Source: Xestospongia muta
Taxonomy: Eukaryota; Porifera; Demospongiae; Haplosclerida; Petrosiidae
Length of the DNA: 64,000 nucleotides
NCBI GenBank assembly: GCA_963693285.1
Contig: OY848920.1
Span: 2,679,135 to 2,743,134, forward strand
Reading direction: 5' to 3'
Shown here: in pieces, positions 39,596 through 50,644 of the stretch
Layout of the letters: the number at the start of each line of letters is the position of its first letter
How positions within the stretch are numbered: the stretch's first letter is position 1
Notes under the pieces: generated by a model
The model's input: only the letters and a program-made list of their open reading frames with translations
What the model was told of the DNA's origin: nothing
Databases searched by the model: none
Made by a program: the position numbers and the translations under genes

Positions 39596-40759
39596 ATGAT
39601 GGTTTTCTTTTATTTTTTCTTTTTCAGTCTTCTAGTAGATGTGAGTTATGCCTCCTCAATTTGTATGGCTGACTGTACTAGTCAATTCACTCAACGTCCT
39701 CCTTCACTTTATGAACAATACTGTTGTAACACAGACAACAATGGAAAAACAATCAAGTTGAATGAAAATAACAAAGTTAAAATCATGTTTTGTCCAAGCA
39801 ATCGCCCAACAACTTGTGAAAGGTTCGTTAGATCTCTAAATAATTGTTCAAAAATATTTGGACTGAATACTTCAGCTGTATCAGGATACTTTGTCTTCAA
39901 AGGATCATCTGTTTACTGTGACATAGTGGATTACATCAATGGACTTAATTTCAGTGATTGTTATCAAATATTTCAAAATAGAAGTTTTGTTCCATCAGGT
40001 TATTACAAAATTCAAGCTCCTAATGGTTCTCTCATATCAGTCTACTGTGACATGGAGGGTAGTAACTGTGATGGTAAGGGAGGTTGGATGAGAGTGGGAT
40101 ACCTCAACATGAGTGAACCTAATGCTACCTGTCCTTCTGGTTTAACACAACGACAATATAATAACATTGATCATGATGTGTGTGGTCTTCCCAATTCAGG
40201 AACAATCAGTCATACTTTCTTCTCTACTCAAGGAATTCATTACAATAAGGTGTGTGGTCAACTAAGAGGATACCAATATCGATCTCCAGATGGCTTTGGT
40301 CATGGCAACAATAACATTGAGTCCTATTATGTTGATGGTATTTCTATTACATATGGTAATAGTCCACGTAAACATATTTGGACATATGCTGGTGGTTTAA
40401 CTTCTGATAATTTTCCCTACCCAGGTTTATGTTGTCCATGTAATGCTAACAATAATGAAGCACCTGGATATAAACCAAACTTTATTGGAAATGATTATTA
40501 TTGTGAATCAGCCATTCCTCCTTATGTAAGTGGAAATACACATAGATGGCAATATGTTTTATATGTCAATGATCCATTATGGGATGGACAACAATGTGAT
40601 GGAAATGAAGGACCATGTTGTACTAACGCTAAGATGCCATGGTTTCTAAAGACTCTTAATGTGACTACCAATGATGATATTGAACTAAGGGTGTGTGGAA
40701 ATCAAGGTTATCCTGATGAAGATACTCCCTTGGATATTATTGAGCTTTACATTCGATAA
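39596..40759 (+). CDS. Secreted fibrinogen-like protein, copy 1
   Basis: Single exon, 387 residues. Signal peptide from the MM start (FFYFFFFSLLVDVSYASS); N-terminal Cys-rich part (CMADC, EQYCCNT, PTTCERF); then a fibrinogen-type opening (DCYQIFQNRSF, SGYYKIQAPNGSLISVYCDM, GGWMRVGYLNM, CPSGLT) followed not by a usual fibrinogen core but by the conserved block KVCGQLRGYQY, YVDGISITYG, HIWTYAGG, CCPCN, DPLWDGQQC, CCTNAKMPWF, DDIELRVCG. That architecture is known from uncharacterised secreted proteins of sponges and cnidarians. Several N-glycosylation sites (NCS, NRS, NGS, NMS, NAT). Ligand unknown; a lectin-like role is inference. The in-frame TTG 15 bases upstream is not needed: ATG at 39596 gives the same length as copies 2 and 3. 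Confidence 0.85.
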   Translation: MMVFFYFFFFSLLVDVSYASSICMADCTSQFTQRPPSLYEQYCCNTDNNGKTIKLNENNKVKIMFCPSNRPTTCERFVRSLNNCSKIFGLNTSAVSGYFVFKGSSVYCDIVDYINGLNFSDCYQIFQNRSFVPSGYYKIQAPNGSLISVYCDMEGSNCDGKGGWMRVGYLNMSEPNATCPSGLTQRQYNNIDHDVCGLPNSGTISHTFFSTQGIHYNKVCGQLRGYQYRSPDGFGHGNNNIESYYVDGISITYGNSPRKHIWTYAGGLTSDNFPYPGLCCPCNANNNEAPGYKPNFIGNDYYCESAIPPYVSGNTHRWQYVLYVNDPLWDGQQCDGNEGPCCTNAKMPWFLKTLNVTTNDDIELRVCGNQGYPDEDTPLDIIELYIR

Positions 40760-40993
40760 TTACTTTATGTTTGCAGTTACACTGTATACTCATATATGTA
40801 TACACTTGATACTTGCATAAATATATAGACATCATTTGTTGTTTATATTACATTATCTGCTAGTGAGTTAATATCATTTGGTTTCTGCTATATTGTTGCT
40901 ATTGGTTTAAAGATATATACTTAATGTTTATTGTTTGTCTAAAAGCTTTGCTATTTAATTAATTGGCCTAAATAAAATTAAACTTCCTATTTT

Positions 40994-41034
40994 ATATACA
41001 AATGCTAAACATAATATATTTAGCATTTGTATAT
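40994..41034. repeat. Perfect 16-bp-arm hairpin 3' of gene 1
   Basis: atatacaaatgctaaa, nine-base loop, tttagcatttgtatat. Genes 3 and 4 have only the first arm in their 3' flank (48889, 54415), so the second arm was added at copy 1. Confidence 0.9.
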
Positions 41035-41164
41035 AATCAATGTAATTTGATATTCATAAAGGTCACTCATTGACCTTGTCAGGTATACTGACTTTTAGTA
41101 ACTTCCTGATGGCCTCATAGCAATGATTTATACACAAGTGATTTGTTTGCGCGTAGGTACCATT

Positions 41165-41177
41165 TTCGTATTTATGG

Positions 41178-41212
<35 letters not shown>
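41165..41212. repeat. (TA)n microsatellite
   Basis: About 32 bp of alternating TA in 41179-41210. Nothing else seen in 41040-41580. Confidence 0.8.
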
Positions 41213-41214
<2 letters not shown>

Positions 41215-41584
41215 ACATTCATAGGGAGAACATCAAATTGCTGATGCAATTAGCAACTTTGAGTTGAGGACTTTGCTTATTAGTCAAATTTGGTAAGACA
41301 TGAAAGAAAAGGCTACACTATTGAAATAGATTGGTTGTTTTAACTAATTGATGGTGACTTGCCTACTATTACAAAGTAGCAATAACATATACTGTTTTGA
41401 TTGCTATAACTTATGTGGAATTAACATTGTATAACTAGTTCATTACTCTTATCCTCAAAAAGGGCATTCATGTGGCTAGGAGGCCTGTCTTAAGATAAAC
41501 TCCAGGATCACTGCCATATGTCATCCATAGTAATTAACTACGATGACATAATCTCATAGTTAATTTACTACCAGCACAACTTGT

Positions 41585-41830
41585 ATCAGTATTACCGCAT
41601 AGACACAGTGTCTGTCATGTGGCAATATAACAACTGTTGTTGGTCATTAATGCCAAAATAAATCCCTCTGGTGTTATGTATGTATATACTTTTAATGAAG
41701 GGGTTATATATATAAATATGACCTGCTTTGCAAAATAAATTACCTCTGTCAAAACATTTGTAACCTGATTTGTAAAAAAACCTGTTAAAACATATCAAAT
41801 AAAAATGAACTAAAGTGCTTAACCTCACTG
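41585..41830. repeat. Dispersed repeat shared with 54515-54720, with MITE end (copy e)
   Basis: agacacagtgtctgtcatgt then ggcaatataacaactgttgt and tggtcattaatgccaaaata are identical in both. The right part (41717-41800) carries the MITE end motif (gacctgctttgcaaa, ctgtcaaaacatttgtaacc). Confidence 0.8.
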
Positions 41831-42304
41831 GTCTGCCCAGTGTAAATCTATACTGCAGAATGCATGGACATGTACATTTAAGATTGGACAAGGTGTGGTC
41901 AAATTATTGATGGGATCACGTGATGCACAATTACAAACTGTCATTTCACGAGTTATCATTTCTCTTCAATTAAAGGGAAAAAACTTTGTTGTTTACTGGG
42001 TACTTTGCACTCTGATTGATATGTCTGTGAAGCTGTAACTGAGTAAGTAATAGTATCATTCAATTGCCAAGCAAGATTAAGTGCTAGATTCGTGATGAAT
42101 GTTTCTGAGCCTTTACATGACGCTTTAAAATGTTTCAATATTTCATATACAAAATTTATTGTAACTTGAAAATGAAGCGTTCTTTGGAAACGTCCCGTAG
42201 CACAAAAATGTTGTTGATTCAGACTGATATTAACATAATACTGTTAATATACATGGCTTCATAACAACTGCAGTCTTGGTCCAACATCTTTTAACGGTAA
42301 CAAT

Positions 42305-42560
42305 AAAACAAGACACTATAGCTAGTTAAATAAACAGTCATTTCTGTTCTTTTTTGTCAACAGCTAAACCAATTCATATTACTATTCTCTAGTCCCCTCC
42401 CATTTATTATAATTAATATATACACTCCTCCCTGTTCACCTCAATTGCATGCAGCAAAATGTAAGACTTTCCCAAATAAAATCAGCATGGGACATGTAAT
42501 ATAACATGTAATACAAGGTTTTCAGCTAATAATAATGATGTCATAGTAGTGTAACAACTT
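42305..42560. repeat. Dispersed repeat shared with 61160-61400
   Basis: taaataaacagtcatttctg, cccctcccatttattataat, taatatatacactcc and aaggttttcagctaataata occur in both, same orientation, about 85-90 percent alike by eye. Confidence 0.8.
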
Positions 42561-42564
42561 TGTT

Positions 42565-42715
42565 TCGAAATATTTCATAACAATCACTAAAATTAAGTCC
42601 ATTGATGTAATCCACTATGTCACAGTAAGCAGATGATTCTTTAAAGACATAATATCCTGATACAGATGAAGCATTCATTTCAAAGACTTCAAAACAATTT
42701 TATTTTTTGCTAATA
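42565..42715 (-). pseudogene. Antisense fragment of a fibrinogen-like gene
   Basis: On the minus strand it reads the segment SSVYCDIVDYINGLNFSDCY and before it (MNASSVSGYYVFK), equivalent to codons about 85-135 of the intact copies. Only this piece is present; both sides are unrelated. Confidence 0.85.
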
Positions 42716-43066
42716 CAATTCATACTAAAACACGACCATTTAAATTATCAAAATGATATTTGTTTATATAGTAAACAAAAGAATTATAATCTGATTCCTT
42801 TTATCACATAGCCAATAAAAGAAATATGGGTATTCGCAATTTCTTGTCACCATTATATTAATAAACCAAATGCTTACTTTATCATGGTCGAATTCAAACT
42901 TTCTTCTCTTAAATTCTTGATGATTTTCATAGTCAGAATATCTGATATTGTTATAATTGTTTGATCATTTCATTGTAATCTAACTGTCCTATCATTGTTA
43001 TATCATGCCTACAATGTGTAAATAGTAGGCCACAAATTACTGTTTTGTATACATATCTTCTTTTAG

Positions 43067-43325
43067 GCAAAGTTACATAACACTTCCTGTGGGCCTACTG
43101 CATGTGATGTGTGAGTGTTTGCAGTGCAAGTTGTGTCATGCCATCCCAATAAAACCACCTGTGATGATGGTTGATTGCTGTAAAATAATAATTGGATGTG
43201 GAAATTGTATGGACAGATTGTATGTCTCAAGGCATGTTGATGTACCTTGCCCAATGTGTAAATCAAATTGCCCACATTCAAATTATTTGCGTATCAATGA
43301 TATTGATGAACTTTCTCAGACATAA
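43067..43325 (+). pseudogene. Orphan RING-like zinc-finger exon
   Basis: After an acceptor (cttcttttag) an open frame reads to TAA with CEC, LQCKLCHAIPIKPPVMM, VDCCKIIIGCGNCMDRLY and VPCPMCKSNC. The Cys spacing (CxxC, CC, GCxxC, CPxC) is that of a divergent RING or U-box-type finger. No upstream exon was found, so this is either the last exon of a gene with distant 5' exons or a remnant. Open frame and a good acceptor argue that it is not old. Confidence 0.45.
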
Positions 43326-43839
43326 AAAGTTAATTTTTAATGTTATCATTTTTTGTCAACCCTGTACATGTAAGACTTAAAATTTTTTTAACAAATTCTT
43401 TAATTTGATAAATGTTAATTATAATGAATTCTTTCACTTCTAAACATTAAATGAATGTTCTAACCCTTAAGGGAGTTAGGGTTTATACTTGAGATAAATG
43501 GTGATCTGGTAAGTAATAATTGTGAGAAAGTTATCAATTCATTGAGTAGTTTTACTCATCAAGAGACATTGGACTTGTGTAATAAATTCATGCATGCAAT
43601 CAACTTGTTTGAGCATATCCATATATGAGTATATATATGAGTCAAAATTACAAATAGCTCAAGGTTTCTTCATAAGTTCTTCATAACTTCCACTTATTCC
43701 ATATCAAGTATTCACACACTGTTCACACCCTATTATATTATTACAGCATCTTGCCATTACTAAGAGAGTTGTCATAGTAATCTGATTTGCCTGATTATAT
43801 ATATATACATATACTTTAAATATGAAGGGGGGTACTATA

Positions 43840-43950
43840 CAACATTTGAAATATATGGACAGCAACATCTCACCTTCAAAAAACATACTCAGGCTTGTGA
43901 CATTAAAAGTTGAAGCCACACCTACAACGACAGTAATTACTTTGCTGCAA
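43840..43950 (-). repeat. Inverted copy of the 34-kb repeat with a single TTAA
   Basis: Minus strand: gttgtaggtgtggcttcaac, then ttttaatgtcac, then ttgaaggtgagatgttgctg. TTAA (43903-43906) is at the position occupied by the transposon in the 50-kb copy. Confidence 0.7.
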
Positions 43951-44047
43951 AAAAATAAATAAATAATGCTATATATAGTGCATTACTGCAATTAGCCCAA
44001 TATATTCTATACATTTTCCTTAAATGAAAGTTTTACTGTGCTGAATT

Positions 44048-44082
44048 AATTTTATTTTGTATAATTTATACAAAATAAAATT
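44048..44082. repeat. Perfect 16-bp-arm hairpin
   Basis: aattttattttgtata, loop att, tatacaaaataaaatt. No neighbouring gene. Confidence 0.9.
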
Positions 44083-44297
44083 TATATATAGGAGTATTGG
44101 CTCTTGAATTTAACTTTTTATTAATAGGATCGTTCACTTTTATAATCACTACTTTCACTACACAGCAGTGTAGTGACATAAGTATTTACTGATATACAAA
44201 ATATTGAGTGACTACAACAAAAATTTTTTTTTAAATAAAGTAACAGGCTTATACAATAACTTTTAAATGAAGAGTGGTTCTTGGTGTAACTTGACTG

Positions 44298-44365
44298 TGA
44301 TGACATCATAATGAAATGACACATGGTGATGTCATCATATTGATGACATCACCTAAACCCTAAAC
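44298..44365. repeat. Triple TGATGACATCA motif and CCTAAA doublet
   Basis: TGATGACATCA at 44298 and 44341, TGATGTCATCA at 44327, then cctaaaccctaaacc. The first resembles AP-1/CREB-type sites; the last is telomere-like but far too short to be one. 44400-44860 holds nothing else I recognise. Confidence 0.5.
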
Positions 44366-45426
44366 CAAACCTAACATTATTAACTCTATGACAATGTAAT
44401 CATAGGACAAGAAGACGTCTCAGTTAAGAGTCACTGAGTCACTGTTAAAATATAACCAGTTAATGTGAATCTAGAAATCCTATATCAATCTCATTGTCCA
44501 TTAAGTGTTGCTTATCTGTTCTTTCTATCTGTTAATAACTTAAGTTGGCGCGGTACGGTGGCGTTAATAATATTCGTAGCTTAAGTTTTTACTACATAAT
44601 TTCTATATTTTTCTTGTTTTAATACCATCCTTTGACTACTACATTATATCAATGGTCTTCAACTTCGATAAAAAATTTTAAACAACTGCACGTATAAATC
44701 AAGAGTTACTGGAGTAAAAGTATCCAGAAGAAAGATACATTTTTCTAAAAACTTCTTATAGGTAAACATTAGAAACTCACCTTTCTATTACAATTATAGT
44801 AGATCTATAATCCTATGAAACCTTTTTTTTTGAATTATTGCTATACGTTTTGAGATACACTAATCAGAGTCAAATCTTTAAGAGCCTTCGGAAAATCAAA
44901 CGCCATTTTTAAAAATTGGCTTCATAGGATTACTCGTACACGTGTTGGGTAGGGTTGTTCTAGTTTTCTTACCTGTGCGTAGTATTAGAGCAAAGATAAA
45001 TGTACCTTAGTACAACAGTTTGTACTTGCTTATTAACATTAGCTACGAAACCACTGGAATGTGAAGAGGTATGTCATTATCTTCCTCTAGTCATACTTAT
45101 AGATATAGGGCGTTTCATCTGGCTTAGAATGCAAACCAACCACAAATATGTGTTAATGAGTGTATTATGAATATTACGAATATAGTATGTATTATTATAA
45201 TAAAATTATTTGACTTCTGACTTCCACCATACAGTCACCTTAATGATATTGTAGTAAACTAGCTATCAAATGATGTTTATGCTTTCTTACCATCAAAGTA
45301 CTGCTTACTAATTACATTCCTTAGTAAAAATAATCAGTATTTCCTTTTTGTGTATGTAATGTAAGACTTCTACAATTTCACATCAGTATTGACACAGAGT
45401 GGCGTATATAGTACTAGCTTAGGCCA

Positions 45427-45433
45427 TATATAG
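45427..45433 (+). promoter_or_regulatory. TATA box of fibrinogen-like gene 2
   Basis: TATATAG in taggccatatatagtg, same position relative to the ATG as in genes 1, 3 and 4. Confidence 0.65.
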
Positions 45434-45494
45434 TGAATTTTTAACGATTACATAGTTTAGCAAACTCTGAGCTTATCATTGTTATCACTAAATT

Positions 45495-46658
45495 ATGATG
45501 ACTATCTTTCAGTTTATCTTGTTCAGTCTTCTACTAAATGTGAGTTATGCCTTCTCAATTTGTATGGTTGACTGTAATAGTCAACTTACTCAACGTCCTC
45601 CTTCTTTCTATGAACAATACTGTTGTAACACCAACAACAGTGGTAAAACAATCAAGTTTAGAGAAAATAACAGGGTTAAAATCATATTTTGTCCGTGTAA
45701 TCTTCCAACATCTTGTGAAAAGTTTGTTAGATCTCCAAATAATTGTTCAGAAATCTTTAGAATGAATACTTCAGCTGTATCAGGATATTATGTCTTTGGA
45801 GGATCATCTGTTTACTGTGATATAGTGGATTACATCAATGGACTTAATTTCAGTGATTGTTATCAAATATTTCAAAATAGAAGTTTTGTTCCATCAGGTT
45901 ATTACACAATACAAGCTCCTAATGGTTCTATCATATCAGTCTATTGTGATATGGAGGGTAGTAACTGTGATGGTAAGGGAGGTTGGATGAGAGTGGGATA
46001 CCTCAACATGAGTGAACCTAATGCTACCTGTCCTTCTGGTTTAACACAACGACAATATAATAATATTGATCATGGTGTGTGTGGTCTTCCTAATTCAGGA
46101 ACAATTAGTCATGCTTTCTTCCCTACTCAAGGAATCCGTTACAATAAGGTGTGTGGTCAACTAAGAGGGTACCAATATCAATCTCCAGATGCTTTTGGTC
46201 ATGGCAGCAATAACATTGAGTCCTATTATGTTGATGGTATTTCTATTACATATGGTAGTAGTCCACGTAAGCATATTTGGACATATGCAGGCGGATTAAC
46301 TTCTGATAATGTGCCCTACCCAAGTTTAAGTTGTCCATGTAATGCTAACAATACTGAAGCACCTGCATATAAACCAAACTTTATTGGAGATGACTATTAT
46401 TGTGAATCAGCCATTCCTCCTTATGTAAGTGGAAATACACATAGATGGCAACATGTCTTATATGTCAATGATACATTATGGGATGGACAACAATGTGATG
46501 GAAATGAAGGACCATGTTGTACTAACCCTAAGATGCCATGGTTTATAAAGACTCTTAATGTGATTACCAATGAAGATATTGAACTAAGGGTATGTGGAAA
46601 TCAAGATTATCCTGATGAAGATACTCCCTTGGATATTATTGAGCTTTACATTCGATAA
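45495..46658 (+). CDS. Secreted fibrinogen-like protein, copy 2
   Basis: Single exon, 387 residues, same layout as copy 1: signal peptide (MMTIFQFILFSLLLNVSYA), Cys-rich N part with CPCNLPTSCEKF (extra Cys compared with CPSNRPTTCERF of copy 1), fibrinogen-type opening, and the KVCGQLRGYQY to ELRVCG block. Here CPC of the later block reads SLSCPCN, losing one Cys that copy 1 has (LCCPCN). Closest to copy 3 upstream and at its N terminus, yet closer to copy 1 in its C-terminal half, which suggests gene conversion. Confidence 0.85.
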   Translation: MMTIFQFILFSLLLNVSYAFSICMVDCNSQLTQRPPSFYEQYCCNTNNSGKTIKFRENNRVKIIFCPCNLPTSCEKFVRSPNNCSEIFRMNTSAVSGYYVFGGSSVYCDIVDYINGLNFSDCYQIFQNRSFVPSGYYTIQAPNGSIISVYCDMEGSNCDGKGGWMRVGYLNMSEPNATCPSGLTQRQYNNIDHGVCGLPNSGTISHAFFPTQGIRYNKVCGQLRGYQYQSPDAFGHGSNNIESYYVDGISITYGSSPRKHIWTYAGGLTSDNVPYPSLSCPCNANNTEAPAYKPNFIGDDYYCESAIPPYVSGNTHRWQHVLYVNDTLWDGQQCDGNEGPCCTNPKMPWFIKTLNVITNEDIELRVCGNQDYPDEDTPLDIIELYIR

Positions 46659-47426
46659 TTACTTAATGTTTGCAGTTACGAAAGTATACACATATATGTA
46701 TACACTTGATACTTACATAAATATATATAGACATCATTTGTTGTTAATATTACATATATCTGCCAGTGATCTTAAAAATTGTTAATATGATATGGTTTTT
46801 TGCTATAGTAATGCTATTGGTTTAAAGAAATATACTTAACATTTATTGTTTGTCTAAAGAGTCAAATCTTTGAGAGCCTTCAGAAAATCAAACGCCATTT
46901 TTAAAAATTGGCTTCATAGGATTGTCGTACACGTGTTGGGTAGGGTTGTTCTAGTTTTCTTACCTTTGCGTAGTATTAGAGCTGAGATAAATGTACCTTG
47001 GTATATATAACAGTTTGTACTTGCTTATTAACATTAGCTACGAAACCACTAGAATGTGAAGAGGTATGTCATTATCTTCCTCTAGACATACTTATAGATA
47101 TAGGGCGTTTCATCTGGCTTAGAATGTAAACCAACCACAAATATGTGTTAATGAGTGTATTATGAATATTATGAATATGGTATATATAATATTATTATAA
47201 TAAAATTATTTGACTTCTGACTTCCACCATACAGTCACCTTAATGATATTGTAGTAAACTAGCTATCAAATGATGTTTATGCTTTCTTACCATCAAAGTA
47301 CTGCTTACTAATTACATTCCTTAGTAAAAATAATCAGTATTTCCTTTTTGTGTATGTAATGTAAGACTTCTACAATTTCACATCAGTATTGACACAGAGT
47401 GGCGTATATAGTACTAGCTTAGGCCA

Positions 47427-47433
47427 TATATAG
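47427..47433 (+). promoter_or_regulatory. TATA box of fibrinogen-like gene 3
   Basis: TATATAG, identical context to gene 2, as expected from the 2.0-kb duplication. Confidence 0.65.
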
Positions 47434-47494
47434 TGAATTTTTAACGATTACATAGTTTAGCAAACTCTGAGCTTATCATTGTTATCACTAAATT

Positions 47495-48658
47495 ATGATG
47501 ACTATCTTTCAGTTTATCTTGTTCAGTCTTCTATTAAATGTCAGCTATGCTTCCTCATTTTGTATGGTTGACTGTAACAGTCTACTAACTCAACGTCCTC
47601 CCTCACTTTATGAACGGTACTGTTGTAATACTGACAACAGTAGGAAAACAATCAAGTTAAGAGAAAATAACAGGGTTAAAATCATATTTTGTCCATGTAA
47701 TCTCCCAACATCTTGTGAAAAGTTTGTTAGATCTCCAAATAATTGTTCAGAAATCTTTAGAATGAATATTTCAGCTGTATCAGGATATTATGTCTTTGGA
47801 GGATCATCTGTTTACTGTGATATAGTGGATTACATCAATGGACTTAATTTCAATGATTGTTATCAAATATTTCAAAATAGAAGTTTTGTTCCATCAGGTT
47901 ATTACACAATACAAGCTCCTAATGGTTCTCTCCTATTAGTCTACTGTGATATGGAGGGTAGTAACTGTGATGGTAAGGGAGGTTGGATGAGGGTGGCTTA
48001 CCTCAACATGAGTGAGCCTAATGCTACCTGTCCTTCTGGTTTAACACAACGACAATATAATAACATTGATCATAGTGTGTGTGGTCTTCCTAATTCAGGC
48101 GCAATCAGTCATACTTTCTTTTCTACTCAAGGAATCCATTACAATAAGGTGTGTGGTCAACTAAGAGGGTACCAATATCAATCTCCAGATGGCTTTGCTC
48201 ATGGCAACAATAACATTGATTCCTGTTATGTTGATGGTATTTCTATTACATATGGTAGTAATCCACGTAAACATATTTGGACATATGCTGGTGGTTTAAC
48301 TTCTGATAATGTGCCCACCCCAGATGTATGTTGTCCATGTAATTCTGATAATAGTATAGCACCTGGACTTAAACCAAACTTTCTTGGAAATGACTATTAT
48401 TGTGAATCAGCCATTCCTCCATATGTAAGTGGAAATACATATAGATGGCAACCTGTCTTATATGTCAATGATACATTATGGGATGGACAACAATGTGATG
48501 GAAATGAAGGACCATGTTGTACTAACCCTAAAATGCCATGGTTTATAAAGACTCTTAATGTGACTACCAATGATGATATTGAACTAAGGGTATGTGGAGA
48601 TCAAGGTTATCCTGATGAAGATACTCCCTTGGATATTATTGAGCTTTACATTAGATAA
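47495..48658 (+). CDS. Secreted fibrinogen-like protein, copy 3
   Basis: Single exon, 387 residues. N-terminal half and promoter nearly identical to copy 2, whereas the C-terminal half (NSGAISHTFF, IDSCYVDGIS, VPTPDVCCPCNSDNSIAPG) is nearly identical to copy 4. This mosaic suggests recombination or conversion between copies. One of the NxS/T sites before the opening differs (NFNDC instead of NFSDC). Ends with the family terminus TPLDIIELYIR. Confidence 0.85.
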   Translation: MMTIFQFILFSLLLNVSYASSFCMVDCNSLLTQRPPSLYERYCCNTDNSRKTIKLRENNRVKIIFCPCNLPTSCEKFVRSPNNCSEIFRMNISAVSGYYVFGGSSVYCDIVDYINGLNFNDCYQIFQNRSFVPSGYYTIQAPNGSLLLVYCDMEGSNCDGKGGWMRVAYLNMSEPNATCPSGLTQRQYNNIDHSVCGLPNSGAISHTFFSTQGIHYNKVCGQLRGYQYQSPDGFAHGNNNIDSCYVDGISITYGSNPRKHIWTYAGGLTSDNVPTPDVCCPCNSDNSIAPGLKPNFLGNDYYCESAIPPYVSGNTYRWQPVLYVNDTLWDGQQCDGNEGPCCTNPKMPWFIKTLNVTTNDDIELRVCGDQGYPDEDTPLDIIELYIR

Positions 48659-48959
48659 TTACTTTATGTTTGCACTTACAAAAGCATACACATATATGTA
48701 TACACTTGATACTATAGACATCTTTGTTAATATTACATATATCTGCCAGTGATCTTCAAAAATTTATTAATATCATTTGGTTTTTGCTATAGTATTGCAG
48801 TATTGCTTTTGGTTTTAAGATATATACTTAACATTTATTGTTTGTCAAAAAGCTTTGTTAGTTTAATGAATGGGCTTAATTTCCTATTTTATATACAAAT
48901 GCTAAAATCTTCACATACAAAGAAACATCAACAATATGGTTAAACACAACTGAACCTAA

Positions 48960-49235
48960 CACTGAAAAAAACATTTTGTCATTTTAACTGAAGTATTCGT
49001 TACCACAGTTTGATAAATATAATGTAAATCCATACTAAGTTGCTACAAAGCCAAAACCAGTGTAACTTAATGTATAAAGCCAACTTGTTGCATCTACAAT
49101 CACATTGCTTTTACAACCACTTCGCTATAGTAATTGATCATGGCGTCAATTGAAGCTATAAGCAGATACTATTTTGACTGAAACTAATCCATTTAGTTAA
49201 CTTGAAATAGTATCTACCTCTCCACCATGGTTTCT
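48960..49235. other. Intergenic, no gene seen
   Basis: AT-rich spacer after gene 3; nothing recognised. Confidence 0.4.
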
Positions 49236-49310
49236 GTTATTGGACATAAACAACAAAGAGTACTTTTTGGCTTCTAGTTGGCTTCTGTTTTGGCTTTGTG
49301 ATAACTGAAT

Positions 49311-49349
49311 ATTACCATAATCTCATCAAATTGATGAGATTATGGTAAT
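49311..49349. repeat. Perfect 18-bp-arm hairpin within the dispersed repeat
   Basis: attaccataatctcatca, loop aat, tgatgagattatggtaat. The copy at the window start (120-150) keeps only the second arm well. Confidence 0.95.
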
Positions 49350-49889
49350 GAAGACAATGGTTGAAATGAAAAAAATGCTATTTTAAGTGTAATGGTATAC
49401 CTATCCACCAGGACTATCAATATAACAATATAATAATATTGGCTATAGTTTATGTGATTAACCACTGTCATCAGCTGCTAATCAAGCTTCAATATTTTTC
49501 TGTACTAAAGTATGTGATATAAATTTTTACGACTTATCAATTACAACTATTTTTAATATACAACATAACAGTGTTTTTTGTTTATTATGGTGAGTTACTA
49601 TCAGTTAGTAACTTTATGGTACGTGGAACAATGAATGGATGAATGAACAGATAAACAATATAATACAACTGGTTAACTAATTTGATGTTACAATGCTGAC
49701 TAAAGATTGTAGGGTAAATGATTTTACAGGACCACTAGGAATGGCAACTAGTAACCTTTAATACAATACATAAAGGAAATAAATGTGGTACAATTGATCA
49801 GTAAGAGAAGGCAAAATAGACATGTGGGTATTGTAATCATGGATAAATAAATAGGGAACGAAAATAACTGAAAAGTACTATCTAACAAT

Positions 49890-50318
49890 TATATCGCTGC
49901 CTACATGTATGTCTATCAATTAATTAATCAATTATTGTTTTCTATCAATCTTACCACATAAGTACAATGTACCATTTAATTATGATGATAAAGGGAGGGG
50001 ATTTTGATCACATAAAGGGTCTTGTTAGCTGTTAGCCTTTGAATGATGTGAAAAGCCTTTTCATTAAAAGAATCTAATTATTTTTTACATTTTGACATTA
50101 ATGACCACTAACAACTAACTATATTGAATGTACTGAAAATAGATATTAAATTAAAAAGAAACTCACAATTCATATTTTGAACTCTTTCAAACTATAATTA
50201 TTTCCTTCAAAGTACAATACTTTCAAGTTGTAACTATTTAATTCTTGAACTCATTTTTTGGTAATTTATTTAGTTGAAGTATACCAATGGGTGTGGCTGT
50301 AGGTGTGGTTTCAAATAT
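49890..50318. repeat. Dispersed repeat interrupted by the TTAA transposon
   Basis: Matches 38820-39240 and 34285-34580. The match resumes right after the transposon (gacagtgtttgagtg, gggagattgctaggcaacga, 52339-52387). 49386-49890 shows only AT-rich sequence. Confidence 0.8.
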
Positions 50319-50322
50319 TTAA

Positions 50323-50548
50323 AGGGTAACTGAAATGCGTATTTTGAAATTTTTGAAACTTGGTTATTCGCTAAATAATAATATGGTAACATGTAAACCT
50401 TACTCGTTTTCTTGAAATGGAACTTTATTTTGAAATAAAACAAAGTCAAACCTTGCTCGATCACAAGTCAGCCATCTTCTTCCTGTTTAAGCAGCAAAAT
50501 CGGCAAAACGCAATATGACATCACAAGATGAACGATGAACAGTTGAAC
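50323..50548 (+). repeat. Left terminal inverted repeat of the TTAA element
   Basis: Pairs with 52109-52334. Includes acatgtaaaccttactcgtt, cttgctcgatcacaagtcag and agcaaaatcggcaaaacgca. Confidence 0.9.
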
Positions 50549-50644
50549 ACATGCAAATCGATACTTTCACACCTGTTATAGAGATGGATGTGCTTGCTAA
50601 TAAAGAAACTAGTGGATCTGAACAATATTCAAGGCCAATGCAGG

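Larger units (their letters stand above)
44871..48840 (+). repeat. Tandem duplication of a 2.0-kb unit with one fibrinogen-like gene each
   Basis: gtcaaatctttaagagcctt at 44871 recurs at 46860, and the two start codons are exactly 2000 bp apart (45495, 47495). Upstream about 620 bp is almost identical, so the duplication is recent; downstream similarity continues for about 180 bp. Confidence 0.9.

Noticed and set aside
39581..39598. Upstream in-frame TTG as start of fibrinogen-like copy 1 (also 52997 for copy 4)
   Set aside because: Non-ATG; the ATGs at 39596 and 53027 give lengths equal to copies 2 and 3 and good signal peptides.
44351..44378. Telomere-like cctaaaccctaaacc
   Set aside because: Two units only; not a telomere or a meaningful interstitial array.
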